64,000 nucleotides of DNA from Flavobacterium sp. HSC-32F16 (GCF_024171645.1 NZ_JALKAC010000002.1:992001-1056000); one strand, 5' to 3'. Numbered from the stretch's first letter, positions 40,682 to 49,774 are shown. The notes: generated by a model not told the origin, from the letters alone. Made by a program: numbers and translations.

Positions 40682-42955
40682 GTGTCGAAATCTGCTTTAC
40701 TCTTTTTTTTATTCTGTTTTTCTAACATTTTTGCCCAGTCAAATGTAAAGATTACAGGCAATGTGAAATCTTCTGAAAACCAAAATCTTTCTGGTGCGAA
40801 TATCTCTTTCGAGATAAATCAGAAACAATGGCATACCGTTACAGATGTTTTGGGGAATTTTTCAGAAAATGTTCCTTCTGGAAATGTAGTCATAAGAATT
40901 AATCACTTAGATTTTACGCCAAAATCTATTTATTGCCATGTTCAAAAGGATACTTTGCTTTCTGTTTTTTTAGAAAAAGATGCTGCTCAGTTAGAAGAAG
41001 TTATTATTTCTAATGACAAAAAAAAAGGCATTAAAACTCTATCTGGCGGTAAACTTTCTTTTAATTTAAAAGAATTAAACTCTGTTCCAACACTTTTAGG
41101 AACTACAGATATTATAAAGCTTTTGCAGTTAACACCCGGTGTGCAGAATTCCGGAGATGCAAACGGTTACTTATATGTACGTGGTGGCGATCCCGGTCAT
41201 AATGCAATCTTATACAACGAAACTCCAATTTATGGAATGTCGCATTTACTGGGGATTTTTCCTTTTTACAACACAGATCATATAAAAGATGTAGAATTTG
41301 ATAAATCGAGTTCAAATCCAAAATACGGCGGACGATTAAGTTCTACGACGCTTTTGAATACCAATAAAAAACTGCCGTCAGAATTTTCGATTCAGGGAAA
41401 TGCCGGGATTTTAGCTTCGCAGCTAACATTGGCAGTTCCTCTTAATGATAAAACAGGATTCTATATTTCCGGAAGAAAAACCTATATTGATGAAGTTGTA
41501 GGCCCAATATTAAAATCAGGTTCAGAAAATAATGATGTTCAGAATATGAAATATGGTTTTTCTGATGCAAATCTTACTTTTTTATCCCAAATCTCTACAA
41601 AGAATTTATTTTCATTAGATGCCTTTTTTAGCGGAGATGAATTGAAAATTAAAGACGGAAACCTGGCACTTCGAACAAGTTTAAAATGGAGTAATTTTAC
41701 AGTATCACCATCTTTAACTACGACATTTTCTCCAAAAGTAAGCATGTCTAACTCTGTTTATTTTAGCCATTATACTAATGATTTAAGTATGGAACAGGCA
41801 ACGATTCAATTTGGGGTTTCTTCTTATGTAAAAGATTTTGGTTTTACAAATACTGTTAAATTTTCAGTTCACAATATTCCATTTGAATCAGGATTTCAAT
41901 ATGTTTATCACAATTTGCAGCCTCAAAAGGTGAATGTAGAAAACCTGACAACGCTTGATAATTTTTCTCAAAGAATAATTAATGCCAATGAAGCAGCGGT
42001 TTTTACGAGTGCAAAACCTAAGCTGTTTGAAAATCTAACGGCAGATTTAGGACTTAGAATTAATTATTATGCTTCCGGATCAGATTCGTATGTACATTTT
42101 CAGCCTCGAGCTGTCTTAAATTATTATGCGAACGAAAAATATTCATTTTACGCCTCCTATAATAGACAATATCAATATTTGAGTTTGATAACCACTTCAA
42201 GCGTTGGTATTCCGACAGATTTTTGGATTGCAAGTTCTGACGGAATAAAACCGCAGTCATCTAATGAATTTGCTGTTGGTTCCAATCAAAATATTATCAG
42301 AAATTTTTCTTCTTCTTTTGGCGGATTTTATCGTTCCATGAAAAACCTTTTGGAATATCCATACGGAATAACGCAGTTTAATGAGATTACAACGCTCAAA
42401 AATGATTTGTATGTGGGCAGAGGAAAAGCATACGGATTTGAAATGATGCTGCAAAAAAGCAACGGAAAATTTACAGGCTGGCTGAGTTACACATTAAGCT
42501 GGTCCGATCGAAATTTTGATGAATTAAATAATGGAAAAACCTATTTTGCAAAATACGACCGACGCCATAATCTTTCGGTAGTTGGAATGTATGATTTAAA
42601 TGCAAGATGGAGTTTTGGAATTACTCAAATATTCAGTTCAGGAAACCGCTTTACAATGCCCACTTCCTGGTATTTTATAAACAATAATCCAGTTAAAGAA
42701 TATTCAGGATACAATAATGCGCAAATGCCAAATTATGTTAGAACAGATCTTTCGGCCAATTATTATTTTATAAAAACAACAAAGAAAGAAAGTGCTTTAA
42801 ACTTTTCTATTTACAATACATTCAATGTATCAAATCCAATATATGTGGTTTTAGATGTAGAAGTAAATGAAGACAAAAGCAAAGTGGTGGTAAAGCAGGA
42901 AAAGAAAGTTTTATACCGAATTCTTCCTTCTGTCAGCTGGAGATTTAAATTTTAA
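40682..42955 (+). CDS. TonB-dependent outer-membrane receptor
   Basis: The 757-residue receptor has a signal peptide (FFLFCFSNIFAQSN). A carboxypeptidase-regulatory-like domain spans residues about 22-100 (VKITGNVKSSENQNLSGANIS), the plug domain follows (TTDIIKLLQLTPGVQ, GYLYVRGGDPGHNAILYNE, with PIYGMSHLLGIFPFYN), and a long barrel ends in ILPSVSWRFKF. Such receptors import substrates with TonB energy, or are part of SusCD-like systems, but no SusD gene is present. The next gene is a DUF4249 lipoprotein, a frequent partner. The start is GTG. The substrate is unknown. Confidence 0.93.
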   Translation: MSKSALLFFLFCFSNIFAQSNVKITGNVKSSENQNLSGANISFEINQKQWHTVTDVLGNFSENVPSGNVVIRINHLDFTPKSIYCHVQKDTLLSVFLEKDAAQLEEVIISNDKKKGIKTLSGGKLSFNLKELNSVPTLLGTTDIIKLLQLTPGVQNSGDANGYLYVRGGDPGHNAILYNETPIYGMSHLLGIFPFYNTDHIKDVEFDKSSSNPKYGGRLSSTTLLNTNKKLPSEFSIQGNAGILASQLTLAVPLNDKTGFYISGRKTYIDEVVGPILKSGSENNDVQNMKYGFSDANLTFLSQISTKNLFSLDAFFSGDELKIKDGNLALRTSLKWSNFTVSPSLTTTFSPKVSMSNSVYFSHYTNDLSMEQATIQFGVSSYVKDFGFTNTVKFSVHNIPFESGFQYVYHNLQPQKVNVENLTTLDNFSQRIINANEAAVFTSAKPKLFENLTADLGLRINYYASGSDSYVHFQPRAVLNYYANEKYSFYASYNRQYQYLSLITTSSVGIPTDFWIASSDGIKPQSSNEFAVGSNQNIIRNFSSSFGGFYRSMKNLLEYPYGITQFNEITTLKNDLYVGRGKAYGFEMMLQKSNGKFTGWLSYTLSWSDRNFDELNNGKTYFAKYDRRHNLSVVGMYDLNARWSFGITQIFSSGNRFTMPTSWYFINNNPVKEYSGYNNAQMPNYVRTDLSANYYFIKTTKKESALNFSIYNTFNVSNPIYVVLDVEVNEDKSKVVVKQEKKVLYRILPSVSWRFKF

Positions 42956-42960
42956 GAAAT

Positions 42961-43815
42961 ATGAAAAAGTATCTATTGTTTCTTTTGGGTTTAACAGCCA
43001 TTAGCTGTTCTAATGATGATTTTAGCGGGCAAAAAAGTCCGGAATCAAGAATAGTTGTTGAAGGCTGGATTGAAGAAGGTGATTATGCTAATGTTTTATT
43101 GTCGAGCAGTATTCCGGTTACGGATGTTATTGATTCTACAAATGTTTTAAATCATGTAATTCGATCGGCAAAAATTACAGTTTCTGACGGTCAGAATTCA
43201 GAAATTCTAAGGGTAAAAAATGATAAAAACAGAATTCCTCCCTTTGTATATTTTGGTTCAGCTTTAAAAGGAGAAGCAGGAAAAGAATATTCTATTAAAA
43301 TTGAATACTTAAATCGTGTTGTGGAGGCTGTAACCTCAATTCCAAAATCGGTACAACTTAAAAGTGCCGAATATATAAAGAAGAATGCAGCAGATACAAC
43401 AGGTTATGTTTTTGTGAAATTTGATGATCCGACAGCCGAAAAAAACTATTATCAAGTCGCTACAAAAATTGAGGGAGAAGAGCCTATTTTTGTGCCTTCG
43501 TTTTATGGGAATTTAGATGATAAAAATTTCGAAAGTTCTTCGGTTTCAGTACAAATAAACAGAGGAGTATTATTGTTTCCAAAAACAAAGTTCACGCCTT
43601 ATTTTGCAGATGGAGATTTGATTCATGTAAAACTGCGAACTCAAACCAAGGAGGCATTGGATTTTTGGAACAGCTGGCAAAATGAGATTGTTAATGCTAA
43701 AAACCCAATTTATCCATCGAACACAAGTTTAAAATCAAATATAAAAGGAGGAATTGGTATTTGGGCTGGATATGGACAAAGTACTATAATTGTAAAAACA
43801 CCTCCAAAAAAATAA
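42961..43815 (+). CDS. DUF4249 family lipoprotein
   Basis: The 284-residue protein has a lipoprotein leader (LLFLLGLTAISCSNDD, cysteine near residue 16) and the DUF4249 pattern: ESRIVVEGWIEEGDYANVLL, PVTDVIDSTN, YFGSALKGEAGKEYSIKIEYL, and FWNSWQNEIVNAKNPIYP near the end. DUF4249 proteins lie next to TonB receptors of this type in Bacteroidota and may be the substrate-binding lid, by analogy to SusD. It starts five bases after the receptor stop and is followed by a terminator hairpin. Confidence 0.86.
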   Translation: MKKYLLFLLGLTAISCSNDDFSGQKSPESRIVVEGWIEEGDYANVLLSSSIPVTDVIDSTNVLNHVIRSAKITVSDGQNSEILRVKNDKNRIPPFVYFGSALKGEAGKEYSIKIEYLNRVVEAVTSIPKSVQLKSAEYIKKNAADTTGYVFVKFDDPTAEKNYYQVATKIEGEEPIFVPSFYGNLDDKNFESSSVSVQINRGVLLFPKTKFTPYFADGDLIHVKLRTQTKEALDFWNSWQNEIVNAKNPIYPSNTSLKSNIKGGIGIWAGYGQSTIIVKTPPKK

Positions 43816-43846
43816 AGCCGATTTGAATATTTCAAATCGGCTTTAA
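43814..43846. terminator. Bidirectional terminator between convergent genes
   Basis: AAAGCCGATTTGAA-tat-TTCAAATCGGCTTT is a perfect stem with A residues before and T residues after, between the DUF4249 gene and the opposing lipoprotein gene. Confidence 0.85.
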
Positions 43847-43863
43847 AAGTATTTTAAAATGTA

Positions 43864-45267
43864 TTATTTTTTCTCAAAAGCTTTGATAAAGTCTTCAAAT
43901 TTACTTTCAAACGTCTCAAATCCTTTAGAGAAGTAAACGCTCATTTGAGCTTCGGTTTTGTCGTTGAATTTTAAGTAAAATACTTCATCAAGGTATGGCT
44001 GGCTAAAAGGTTCACCTTGTCCATTATTTCCCCAATAACCTCCTTCAGTAGACCATTGGTCTTTTATCCAAACAGGCAGAGAGAAAGTGTATTCTCCGTC
44101 TTTTTCTGAATGCTTAACAATGGTAGCGATTGTTGTTCCATCTTTTTTAGAAACTAAACTTAATTTCATGTTTTTGTTGAAATTAGCCGCTCTCCCATCA
44201 GAGATTTTTTGCTCATACGCATTCAAAGCTGTATAATATGCTTTGTAATTATTGTTTGGATTGTTGTATTCAAGATCAGCTGGGCGAGGTGTTTTCATTA
44301 ACGCTTCTTTGTCAGCAGCTTCTGTAGCTAAATCCATATCAGCAATAATAACAAAGTTATCTAATAATGTAAATAAACCATTTGCTTTTCCTCTGTATTG
44401 AATAAGTTTATCGTCATCAAGCAATTTATCAACTTCGGCATTGCTTCCGGCTGTAAATGAAATCAGATTTTTTGTATTATAAGTAAGCGAGGCTTTTGAA
44501 GTATTTGGTGCTGCTTTTGTTGCACTGATTTCCCAGATGTAACCATCATTTAATACCATTTTGAAATTAAATTCATTAGGAACTTCTTTTCCGTTAGCAT
44601 ATTTTGCAGTTTGTGCAAATGTAGCGGCTTGTGCATTATCAATTGTTAGAACTGCATCGGCTGAAGTTGGTAAAAAGAAATAATCATCTACACGACCAGT
44701 TAATACCCAGGTTTTAGTGATATTATCGTACGACCAAGTTCCATAATTATCTGTAAGTTTCACTTTAATGTCAGAAGAAACACTTTTTGCAGAAAAAACG
44801 GCATTGTTTGCTGTTTGAGAGGCTTTAGCTGGAAAAACAAATTTTAATTCTGTATTAGATGTAGTTTTAATCCATGCTTTACTTGTGTTATCCCAAGTAT
44901 AAATACCGTAAACACCAGAAACCTGTAAAATATCTTCAATGCTATTTTCATTTTTTCCATCCAAAATATCAATTTCGCTGACTTGCAGTAAATTACTTAA
45001 GTTTTCTAATGCTTCGATTGCTCCAGAGCTTTTAGTTTTGTCTAATTGTACAAGCATTTCGTTAGCTTCAGCTTCTAATTTTGTTTTTTGCTGATCAGGA
45101 GTAAGGCTTGAATATGGCTGTTTTAAAAGTGCTGCAATTTGTTCTTCAAGAGTCAGTTCTTTTTCTGGGGTAACTTCTGGTTCAGTTTCTGGTGTAATTT
45201 CGTCACTAGAACATGAAATCATAAGCTGCGAAGCAACCAATGATACTAAAAGTAATTTTTTAATCAT
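43864..45267 (-). CDS. Large lipoprotein of unknown function
   Basis: The 467-residue protein has a lipoprotein leader (LLLVSLVASQLMISCSSDE, cysteine near residue 19), then a Glu/Pro/Thr-rich linker (ITPETEPEVTPEKELTLEEQ). The folded body is strand-rich, with repeated Trp/Tyr motifs: GVYGIYTWDNTSKAWIKTT near residue 120 and YGTWSYDNITKTWVLTGR near residue 185 look like two related units. I do not recognise the family. It is monocistronic, convergent with the TonB-DUF4249 pair, and its upstream region holds the near-match -7 box TATCTTCG on the minus strand. Confidence 0.78.
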   Translation of the reverse strand: MIKKLLLVSLVASQLMISCSSDEITPETEPEVTPEKELTLEEQIAALLKQPYSSLTPDQQKTKLEAEANEMLVQLDKTKSSGAIEALENLSNLLQVSEIDILDGKNENSIEDILQVSGVYGIYTWDNTSKAWIKTTSNTELKFVFPAKASQTANNAVFSAKSVSSDIKVKLTDNYGTWSYDNITKTWVLTGRVDDYFFLPTSADAVLTIDNAQAATFAQTAKYANGKEVPNEFNFKMVLNDGYIWEISATKAAPNTSKASLTYNTKNLISFTAGSNAEVDKLLDDDKLIQYRGKANGLFTLLDNFVIIADMDLATEAADKEALMKTPRPADLEYNNPNNNYKAYYTALNAYEQKISDGRAANFNKNMKLSLVSKKDGTTIATIVKHSEKDGEYTFSLPVWIKDQWSTEGGYWGNNGQGEPFSQPYLDEVFYLKFNDKTEAQMSVYFSKGFETFESKFEDFIKAFEKK

Positions 45268-45439
45268 GATTTGAGTTTAAATTAATGAAATTGTTGGCTT
45301 TTTTTTCGGGGCGAAGATAACTTTTTAAATTCTTTAAACTTTACGGGAAACCGTAAAAATGTAAACTATTATGTATTAATGTTTTTTCTGAAAATATTTT
45401 TGCGAATATATTCTACAACAGTTTAATAGATAAGTTTTT

Positions 45440-45447
45440 TACATTTG
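45440..45447 (+). promoter_or_regulatory. -7 promoter element of the alpha/beta hydrolase gene
   Basis: TACATTTG matches TAnnTTTG exactly, 28 bases before the ATG at 45476. Confidence 0.55.
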
Positions 45448-45475
45448 TAGAAGAATTTTAAAAGTGAAAAAATAA

Positions 45476-46240
45476 ATGTTATACTCAAAAATAGAAGGCG
45501 AAGGGAAACCTTTTGTCATCATGCACGGATTTCTTGGCATGTCTGATAACTGGAAAACTTTAGCAGGACAATATGTAGAAGCCGGATTTCAGGTTCATAT
45601 TTTAGATTTGCGAAATCACGGGCGCAGTTTCCATTCAGACGAATGGAGTTATGAAGCAATGGCGCAGGATGTTTTTGAATATTGCCAGGCACATCAATTA
45701 ACCAGGATTGATATTCTTGGGCACTCGATGGGAGGGAAAGTTGCGATGCTTTTTGCAGCACTGCATCCTGAAATTGTAGACAAACTAATTGTGGCAGATA
45801 TTGGCCCGAGATTCTATAAACAGCATCATCAGGATATTTTAGAAGGGTTAAATGCGATCGATTTTTCTGTAAAACCAAGCCGAAATGATGTTGAAGCAAC
45901 TTTAACACAATTTGTTCCTGATTTTGGAACACGCCAGTTTTTACTGAAAAACCTGTATTGGCAAGAACCGGGACAATTAGCTTTCCGATTTAATTTGCCA
46001 GTTTTTAATAATAATCTGGACGCTATTGGAAAACCTCTGCCAGAAAATTTAAAATTTGATAAAGCTGTCTTATTTATAAGAGGAGGAAATTCCGGTTATA
46101 TTCAGGATTCAGATATTGGTGCAATTCGCCAGCAATTTCCAAATTTAAAATTAGAAACCATTCCAAATGCTGGACATTGGCTTCATGCCGAAAACCCAAA
46201 AATGTTTTTTGAATTGACAACCGAGTTTTTGAAAGAGTAA
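45476..46240 (+). CDS. Alpha/beta-fold hydrolase (YbfF-like esterase)
   Basis: The 254-residue protein has the alpha/beta hydrolase layout: oxyanion region VIMHGFLGMSDNWKTL near residue 17, DLRNHGRS near residue 45, the nucleophile elbow DILGHSMGGKVAM near residue 83, and the final catalytic His in NAGHWLHAENPKMF near residue 234. The set is close to the YbfF/ABHD11 esterase group. The substrate is unknown, likely a short acyl ester. It has its own promoter and no obvious partner. Confidence 0.9.
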   Translation: MLYSKIEGEGKPFVIMHGFLGMSDNWKTLAGQYVEAGFQVHILDLRNHGRSFHSDEWSYEAMAQDVFEYCQAHQLTRIDILGHSMGGKVAMLFAALHPEIVDKLIVADIGPRFYKQHHQDILEGLNAIDFSVKPSRNDVEATLTQFVPDFGTRQFLLKNLYWQEPGQLAFRFNLPVFNNNLDAIGKPLPENLKFDKAVLFIRGGNSGYIQDSDIGAIRQQFPNLKLETIPNAGHWLHAENPKMFFELTTEFLKE

Positions 46241-46283
46241 TACGCATTCGAATTGAAGGCTGTACCTTAAATATATAAGTATA

Positions 46284-46826
46284 ATGAGTGATCATAGTAT
46301 ATCCATAGTTCCTAAAAAATCTAAATATTATGATAACATAGCCAAAGCCGAAGAAATTTTAGAATGGCTTATTTCAAAAGATATTGTAAAACCATACAAT
46401 TCAGACTGTATTTTGTCTGACAAGAAAGGTTATGCAATTTCTAACGGTGCTGAAAAAATTACAGATTATCCAGATTCACTTCCATTTTTTTTAACGATTA
46501 ACGGATTAGAAATTACAACTCAAAAAGAAGTTTTTCATACAGGCGAATCGGGAATGGAAAAATGTATTTGTCCTAATTGCAATAAAGACATTTCTCAGGA
46601 AGAATGGTCTTTTATTGATGATTGGTACAGTCAAGAGAATGACAATTCAATTTGTCCTTTTTGTAAGGATGTAATTGATATTCATCAATTAGAAATTATA
46701 CCCGAATGGGGTTTTAGTAATTTAGGTTTTACATTTTGGAATTGGCCGGAATTGAAAAAAGATTTTATAGAAGAATTTCGGGAAAAGTTAAATTGTAAAA
46801 TTAACGTTGTATACAAACATGTCTAA
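46284..46826 (+). CDS. Zinc-ribbon-containing protein of unknown function
   Basis: The 180-residue soluble protein has two CxxC pairs, in CICPNCNKDIS (near residue 97) and in SICPFCKDVID (near residue 127), spaced as in a zinc ribbon. The region before them is an alpha/beta domain (NIAKAEEILEWLISKDIVKP), and the region after ends in EWGFSNLGFTFWNWPEL, a Trp/Phe-rich segment. I do not recognise the family. It is 43 bases after the hydrolase gene and 91 bases before the next one. A nucleic-acid or protein-binding role is possible but not shown. Confidence 0.7.
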   Translation: MSDHSISIVPKKSKYYDNIAKAEEILEWLISKDIVKPYNSDCILSDKKGYAISNGAEKITDYPDSLPFFLTINGLEITTQKEVFHTGESGMEKCICPNCNKDISQEEWSFIDDWYSQENDNSICPFCKDVIDIHQLEIIPEWGFSNLGFTFWNWPELKKDFIEEFREKLNCKINVVYKHV

Positions 46827-46917
46827 AAGGATTATTTTTTAATTCAAATTAAATACAATTCAATTAGATAATTTTTGAAATTTTAGTACATTTAAATAAA
46901 ATTTTAAATTAAAAACT

Positions 46918-47262
46918 ATGAAATTATTACTTAGACTCCTTGTTACTGCTGCCTTGGTTTTGTTATTGTCTAACCTTTTGTCAGGAGTTCATGTTGCTAG
47001 TTTTGGTACAGCTGTAATTGTTGCAGTAGTTTTAGGATTGCTGAATGTTTTTATAAAACCAATTTTGGTTGTTTTAACCCTGCCGGTTACAGTAGTTACA
47101 CTAGGTTTGTTTTTATTGGTTATCAACGCTCTAATTATTTTATTGTGTACTAATATTGTGGGTGGTTTTGCAGTCGATTCATTCTGGACGGCATTAATTT
47201 TCAGTATTATTTTGTCTGTTCTGCAATCTATTACTTATAAAATACTGGGAGACGATAAATAA
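46918..47262 (+). CDS. Phage-holin-family (4TM) membrane protein
   Basis: The 114-residue protein has four hydrophobic segments in the arrangement of the mycobacterial-type holin family: LLRLLVTAALVLLLSNLLSGV, then LGLLNVFIKPILVVLTLPVT and VTLGLFLLVINALIILL, and a last helix near FWTALIFSIILSVLQ. Despite the name, these chromosomal proteins are not linked to phage lysis, and no phage genes surround it. It is upstream of the tig promoter. Function unknown. Confidence 0.85.
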   Translation: MKLLLRLLVTAALVLLLSNLLSGVHVASFGTAVIVAVVLGLLNVFIKPILVVLTLPVTVVTLGLFLLVINALIILLCTNIVGGFAVDSFWTALIFSIILSVLQSITYKILGDDK

Positions 47263-47315
47263 AAACAAATAGTACAGATTAAAAGTGCTTCAAATACAAT
47301 AGATTAAAAACTTGG

Positions 47316-47350
47316 TTGGGTTGCAAAAATTTTATAATTTTGCAACCCAA
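47316..47350. promoter_or_regulatory. 13-9-13 palindrome spanning the tig promoter
   Basis: TTGGGTTGCAAAA (47316-47328) and TTTTGCAACCCAA (47338-47350) are perfect complements with a nine-base spacer. The exact -7 box TAATTTTG at 47335-47342 overlaps the right arm. The arrangement is operator-like, with the same spacer length as a CIRCE element but a different sequence. A terminator role for the upstream gene is an alternative, although no long T tract follows. Confidence 0.55.
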
Positions 47351-47376
47351 TTTTATTATGTAAATTAAAGAAGAAG

Positions 47377-48699
47377 ATGGATATTAAAAGAGTAGCAATA
47401 GACGCTGTTAACGAGACAATTGTATTGAACGTTGTTCATATGGATTATAAAGGTCAAGTGGCAAAAAGAATAAACGAAAAAATGCCTTTGGCTACCGTAA
47501 AAGGTTTTAGAAAAGGACAAGTTCCTAAAGATCTTGTTGAAAAACAATACGGAAAAGCTATTAAACAAGAAGAAGTTAAAAAAGTAGTTGATTTGGCTTT
47601 AGAGCGTTTTGTTCAATCTGAAAGATTAAACCTTTTAGGGACTCCTCTTGCTAAAGAAAACGAAAACTTTGATTGGGATGCTGAAGAACTAACTTTTGAA
47701 TACGAAATTGGTTTGGTTCCTAACTTCGAAATTGACTTAGAAGCTAAAAACAATATCGTAAAATATATCGTTACTGCTGATGATAAATTAATCGATGGAC
47801 AAGTAGAACGTATCCAAAAACAATTTGGAAAAGCAATTCCTCAGGATAAAGTTGAAGCTGACTCTGATTTAACCGGAACTTTTACAAACGAAGAAAAAGG
47901 TATCAGTAATACAACTACAATTTCTGTATCTGTATTCAACAAAAAAGCGGGTGATAAATTCATTGGTAAAAAAGTTGGAGATGTTGTTACAGTAAGCACA
48001 AAAGGTTTATTTGAAGACGATCACCAATTAATGGATTACTTAAAAGTATCTCATGATGATGTTCATGGTTTAGATATCGAAGTAAACTTTACAATCGAAG
48101 CTATCAATGGTGCTGAATTGGCAGAATTAAATCAGGAATTATTTGATAAACTTTTTGGAGAAGGAAAAGTAGCTTCTTTAGAAGATTTAAAAGCTAAAAT
48201 TAAAGAAGATGCTGAAGCTCAATTCGCGCAGCAAGCAGACCAGAAATTATTATTAGACGTTCAGGATTTCCTTATCGAAAGCACAAAATTTGATTTACCA
48301 GCTGCATTCCTTAAAAAATGGCTGCAAACTGTTGGAGAGAAAAAACTTTCTCCGGAAGAAGCAGAAGTTGAATACGCAAGATCTGAAAAAGGTTTACGTT
48401 TTCAATTAATTGAAGGAAAAGCAATGGCTCAAAGCAATATCCAAATTACATTTGAAGATTTGAAAGAGTTTACATCAGGCGCTATCAGACAACAAATGGC
48501 TCAATTTGGACAAACAAATCCAACTGAAGAAGAAGTTCAGGGAATCGTGGCTAGAGTTTTATCTAACCAGGAAGAAGTAAAAAGACTTTCTGAGCAGGTT
48601 GTAGCAGCTAAATTGTTAGATTTATTCAAAGAGAAAGCAAATCCAACAACTAAAGAAGTTACTTACGAAGAATTTATTGCAGCTTCATACGGAGAATAA
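47377..48699 (+). CDS. tig: Trigger factor
   Basis: Trigger factor is the ribosome-bound chaperone and prolyl isomerase that meets nascent chains. The 440-residue protein has the ribosome-docking signature KGFRKGQVPKDLVEKQYG near residue 43. The middle domain (about residues 150-245, TFTNEEKGISNTTTISVSVF) corresponds to the FKBP-like region but looks divergent. The C-terminal helical domain runs from about residue 250 (AELNQELFDKLFGEGK) to the end. It precedes clpP and clpX, the usual bacterial order, and its promoter lies in a palindrome. Confidence 0.93.
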   Translation: MDIKRVAIDAVNETIVLNVVHMDYKGQVAKRINEKMPLATVKGFRKGQVPKDLVEKQYGKAIKQEEVKKVVDLALERFVQSERLNLLGTPLAKENENFDWDAEELTFEYEIGLVPNFEIDLEAKNNIVKYIVTADDKLIDGQVERIQKQFGKAIPQDKVEADSDLTGTFTNEEKGISNTTTISVSVFNKKAGDKFIGKKVGDVVTVSTKGLFEDDHQLMDYLKVSHDDVHGLDIEVNFTIEAINGAELAELNQELFDKLFGEGKVASLEDLKAKIKEDAEAQFAQQADQKLLLDVQDFLIESTKFDLPAAFLKKWLQTVGEKKLSPEEAEVEYARSEKGLRFQLIEGKAMAQSNIQITFEDLKEFTSGAIRQQMAQFGQTNPTEEEVQGIVARVLSNQEEVKRLSEQVVAAKLLDLFKEKANPTTKEVTYEEFIAASYGE

Positions 48700-48787
48700 T
48701 TTCTGAAAAATAATTATATTTGAGCGTCAAGAGATTTTTCTTTTGGCGCTTTTTTTGTTTCAGGTTAATATTTCAAGGTTTTTAAAA

Positions 48788-48823
48788 ACTTAGAACCTTA
48801 GAATCTCAGAATCTTGAAACTTA
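48788..48823. repeat. Degenerate CTTAGAA-type short repeats upstream of clpP
   Basis: The words CTTAGAA, CTTAGAA, CTCAGAA and CTTGAAA follow one another at about ten-base spacing. The same word family recurs at 57377-57406. The stretch is noncoding, between tig and clpP. Confidence 0.55.
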
Positions 48824-48836
48824 AAAAGAAGACATA

Positions 48837-48868
48837 TTGACATCCTTTATAAAAAGGTATGACCTTTG
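48837..48868 (+). promoter_or_regulatory. Probable clpP promoter
   Basis: TTG at 48837-48839 and GACCTTTG at 48861-48868 (one mismatch to TAnnTTTG) are spaced like a Bacteroidota -33/-7 pair. They lie about 53 bases before the clpP start. Confidence 0.4.
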
Positions 48869-48920
48869 CAGAGAATAAAAAATATACACCATATAAACGT
48901 AAAACTTAGAACAAATACAT

Positions 48921-49595
48921 ATGAACTACGGTAAAGAATTCAAAAATTTTGCTACAAAGCACCACGGAGTAAATGCCATGTACTATGACAAAATCATCAG
49001 CGCTATGACGCCGACGAATTTAACTCCAAATATTATTGAAGAGCGTCAATTAAATGTTTCTATACTTGACGTATTTTCCAGATTAATGATGGATAGGATT
49101 ATCTTTTTAGGAACTGGTATCGACGACCAGATTGCAAATGTTGTACAAGCGCAGTTATTGTTTTTAGAAAGTGCTGATGCATCAAAAGATATTCAGATTT
49201 ATTTAAATTCTCCGGGAGGAAGCGTTTACGCAGGTCTTGGAATTTATGACACTATGCAATACATCAAACCAGATGTAGCTACAATTTGTACAGGAATGGC
49301 CGCTTCTATGGGAGCTGTTTTATTATGTGCAGGAGCAGCAGGAAAACGTTCGGCTCTGCCACATTCAAGAGTAATGATTCACCAGCCGTCTGGAGGAGCA
49401 CAAGGTGTTGCAACTGATATGGAAATCAACTTACGTGAAATGTTGAAATTGAAAGATGAATTATACCACATCATTTCACAACATACAGGACAGTCTTTTG
49501 AAAGAGTTCATAAAGACAGTGAGCGCGATTACTGGATGATTGCTGACGAAGCAAAAGAATACGGAATGATCGACGAAGTATTAAGAAGAGGATAA
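48921..49595 (+). CDS. clpP: ATP-dependent Clp protease proteolytic subunit
   Basis: ClpP forms the double-ring serine protease that degrades proteins unfolded by ClpX or ClpA/C. The 224-residue protein has the catalytic Ser in TGMAASMGAVLLCAG (near residue 123), the His in SRVMIHQPSGGAQG (near residue 148), and the Asp in the later region (HKDSERDYWMIADEAKEYG). The segment IYLNSPGGSVYAGLGIYD is canonical. The first 30 residues are longer than mature ClpP and are probably a processed propeptide. clpX follows after 179 bases of repetitive noncoding DNA. Confidence 0.96.
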   Translation: MNYGKEFKNFATKHHGVNAMYYDKIISAMTPTNLTPNIIEERQLNVSILDVFSRLMMDRIIFLGTGIDDQIANVVQAQLLFLESADASKDIQIYLNSPGGSVYAGLGIYDTMQYIKPDVATICTGMAASMGAVLLCAGAAGKRSALPHSRVMIHQPSGGAQGVATDMEINLREMLKLKDELYHIISQHTGQSFERVHKDSERDYWMIADEAKEYGMIDEVLRRG

Positions 49596-49600
49596 TTTTT

Positions 49601-49690
49601 TTAAGGTTCAAAGTTACAAAGGAATTAAGGTTCAAAGATTAACTTGAAGCTTGAAACAAAATTAAACTTGAAACAAAAAAATAAATATTA
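49601..49690. repeat. GGTTCAAAG-type direct repeats between clpP and clpX
   Basis: The 13-base word TTAAGGTTCAAAG occurs at 49601-49613 and again at 49625-49637, 24 bases apart. TTGAAACAAAA-type words follow twice, and AAGGAATTAAG occurs twice in the area. No gene is present. A related stretch occurs at 54325-54366. Confidence 0.6.
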
Positions 49691-49743
49691 AGCTGTAAGG
49701 AATTAAGTTTTTAAGTTTTAAATTAAAAAGCTCAGAAACTTAG

Positions 49744-49751
49744 TATCTTTG
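49744..49751 (+). promoter_or_regulatory. -7 promoter element of clpX
   Basis: TATCTTTG matches TAnnTTTG exactly, 23 bases before the ATG at 49775. It is flanked by AACTTAG and GCTTAG words like those of the CTTAG repeats nearby. Confidence 0.55.
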
Positions 49752-49774
49752 CAGCTTAGTAACTTAAATAAAGA

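Noticed and set aside
46918..47262. Phage remnant suggested by the holin-family name.
   Set aside because: This family is chromosomal in many bacteria. No other phage gene, attachment site or tRNA target is present.
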